NCBI GenBank assembly: GCA_030544235.1
Contig: CM060468.1
Span: 12,306,258-12,370,257, forward strand
DNA: 64,000 nucleotides
DNA from: Lepturacanthus savala
Taxonomy: Eukaryota; Chordata; Actinopteri; Scombriformes; Trichiuridae
Direction: 5' to 3'
Shown: positions 62,428 through 64,000 of the stretch, piece after piece
Position numbering within the stretch: position 1 is the stretch's first letter
Layout: every line of letters starts with the position of its first letter
The notes under the pieces: generated by a model
Database searches by the model: none
What the model was told of the DNA's origin: nothing
What the model saw: only the letters and a program-made list of their open reading frames with translations
Made by a program: the position numbers and the translations under genes

Positions 62428-63051
62428 CAACTGCAGCTTATGGTTCTAGCTAGGCCACTCAGTCAACCCAACCCAGTTTTCATGCTAGTACCACCACAGC
62501 ATCTTTATATCCATTCGATCAAAACAGTGGAATTTATTCTAAATTATTCAGATTTACGCATGTTAACAAAGATTTCAAAAAAATTCCAATACATTTTTTT
62601 GTATGTCTTAATGTAAGTAATCAACTCAGTTATTTTCATTTTGAAATCTAAAGGTTAATAATTTTACCCTATTCACATAAAAAAAAATCAATAGGTGTAT
62701 GAATTGGATATATTCTGGTCTTTTTTGAAACGTTTCCCCTACTGTGATTCTTTGGGCTTTTTTCCCCTCACTGAGGGCATGTGATGATGTGATATTACAA
62801 AATCAGATGAGTTTGCTTCTTGTTGCAGTTTGTTTGAGGTTGACCCCAATTTTGCCTGGACTACAAGGATCAGTATGGTGGTAAACCATAGAGCCCAAAT
62901 AAGGATATCTGTCAAAGATTTTGCCATTTATATTCACTAAACTATCACTTTTTGATAATTGTGGTTGATGTTATGCCATTTTTGGTAATTTTACCCATCA
63001 ATGAGCAGGAAATCATGTCACTATTGGATTATATGATATATGCTTTGATGT

Positions 63052-63305
63052 GGGTGACATGGTGTTGCAGTGGGTAGTGCTGTTGACCTTGCGCTGGGAC
63101 CTTTTCTGTGTGGAGTTTTTTCTCCAGGTTCTCTGGCTTCCTCCCACAATCCAAAAACATGCTGATGTTAATTGGAGACTCTCTATTGCCCATAGGTGTG
63201 AGTGAATGGTGTGTGTGCCCAATGAGAGAGTGATAACCATCTAGCGTGTATCTCTGCCTTTCGCCTGTAATGCACTGTGATTGTCTCCAGCAGACCTCCC
63301 CACCT
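63052..63305 (+). mobile_element. Second, decayed copy of the tRNA-derived SINE
   Basis: GGGTGACATGGTG..GCAGTGGGTAGTGCTGT, CTGTGTGGAGTTTTTTCTCC, TCTGGCTTCCTCCCACAATCC and TGTAATGCACTGTGATTGTC follow the 27791 copy in the same order and orientation. The B-box region is deleted, and part of the core (the GCATGTTCTCCCTGTGTC section) is missing, so it cannot be transcribed as a SINE. Confidence 0.75.
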
Positions 63306-63386
63306 TAATGTGAGAAAGTTCTTTGATTTGTCGGATATTTCATTAGATGAAAGACATTACAATGGCAGACACACAGTGAGGTAGCC

Positions 63387-63900
63387 TCACGCACTGTGGT
63401 CTATTGGTGAGATGTCTGTAGTCCATGAAGCCAGGTCTTCGTCCCTCATTGTCGTTGTATTGAAGCACTTGAGAAATCCAAAAACATGACCCTCACAGTG
63501 CTCCGCTGTCCTCCAGGTGTAATGGTGATCCATGTAGCAAGTCCCGGCATGATCTGCCCTGATTCCAGACCATAAGGCAAACTGCAGGGGATCCAGCTGT
63601 GTGCCTACCAGTGGTCTCAGGTGGCTCAGGATCATCCCTAGTCACCTGAGACCACTGGTGGTGGTCGAGACAACAGGCCTGAAGTGCTTAGGCTTTATGG
63701 GGTCTGGGCTCTGGGGTACCGGGACCATGCAGGAAGTTTCCACAGGACCAGTACTTCCTCTGGGCTCAGGCTCAGATTAAACAAGTGCATAACCACACCA
63801 CAAAGCTGATCTGTGCAGTCCTTGAGTAATCTGGGGCTAATGCCGGACGGGCCAGGGTCCTTCCTGCCATGATCTTCTTAGCAGCTATTTGCATCAGCAG
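63387..63900 (-). mobile_element. LINE reverse-transcriptase remnant
   Basis: Translating the minus strand from about 63890 gives, across shifting frames, TLARPALAPDYSRTAQ, HLRPLVGTQLDPLQFAL, MDHHYTWRTAEHCEG and a decayed F-F-D/G-F-x-x-x-FNT box (VFGFLKCFNTTT). This matches the order of a common fish non-LTR reverse transcriptase (DPLQFAY ... FFDFSSAFNT). Frameshifts and in-frame stops make it inactive. It probably continues past the catalytic box in degraded form. The clade was not determined. Confidence 0.75.
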
Positions 63901-64000
63901 TGAACTCTATGATGGATCATTTGGTCAGTCAGTTTGTAGTTTTACTGTTATCAAAAAACACCACAAATAGACAAAAACTTCATGTTCATTGTAATAAAGC

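Larger units (their letters stand above)
57005..63040. other. Intergenic region upstream of fzd4
   Basis: No exon is recognised. The region includes poly-T runs, CA tracts near 58190-58235, a Tc1-like terminal fragment, a LINE-like 3' tail and an AT microsatellite. The 58952-59460 stretch has open frames on the minus strand, but they resemble no family I know. Confidence 0.5.

Noticed and set aside
1..64000. CRISPR arrays, bacterial operons or integrated viral genes
   Set aside because: The window is vertebrate nuclear DNA with spliced genes. No spaced direct repeats or viral structural or replication genes were seen; the reverse-transcriptase fragments are LINE-type.

Overview
The window is vertebrate nuclear DNA, almost certainly from a teleost fish. 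It has GT-AG spliced genes with small introns, very many CA/TG microsatellites, and several dispersed repeat families typical of fish: a tRNA-derived SINE, L2/Rex1-like LINE remnants, hAT-like and foldback MITEs, and a Tc1-like end. The lineage within teleosts cannot be fixed from the sequence alone.

Three protein-coding genes can be reconstructed exon by exon. (1) ctsc (cathepsin C / dipeptidyl peptidase I), + strand, 8 coding exons between 2701 and 9545, 456 residues. (2) rab38 (Rab32/38-family GTPase), + strand, 3 coding exons between 11633 and 21404, 211 residues. (3) fzd4 (Frizzled-4), - strand, 6 coding exons between 56371 and 49316, 533 residues. Human 11q14 carries FZD4, TMEM135, RAB38 and CTSC in the same neighbourhood, so this is a conserved syntenic block. 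TMEM135 is not visible between rab38 and fzd4 here.

Layout: 1-2.2 kb has no gene, only microsatellites. 2.26-2.30 kb holds a CLEAR-type E-box beside an ISRE-like element upstream of ctsc. ctsc runs to 9.5 kb, with a good poly(A) signal at 10.48 kb. A CpG-rich promoter region precedes rab38 (11.4-11.6 kb). A gene-poor interval of about 28 kb follows (21.4-49.3 kb). It holds transposon remnants and an unrecognised cluster of coding-like fragments at 35.4-37.3 kb. fzd4 fills 49.3-56.4 kb, with a 4.3 kb first intron containing a decayed LINE that has a second element inserted in it. 56.6-64 kb is intergenic and ends in another LINE reverse-transcriptase remnant and a second SINE copy.

ctsc and rab38 both serve lysosomes or lysosome-related organelles. 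fzd4 is a Wnt/Norrin receptor and is linked to them only by position. The observation I would check first is gene structure: fzd4 has four introns in the part that I recall as one uninterrupted exon in human, and ctsc has one extra intron in its last catalytic exon. No residues are lost at the fzd4 junctions examined, which points to intron insertion rather than intronisation. I saw no previously undescribed multi-gene system.
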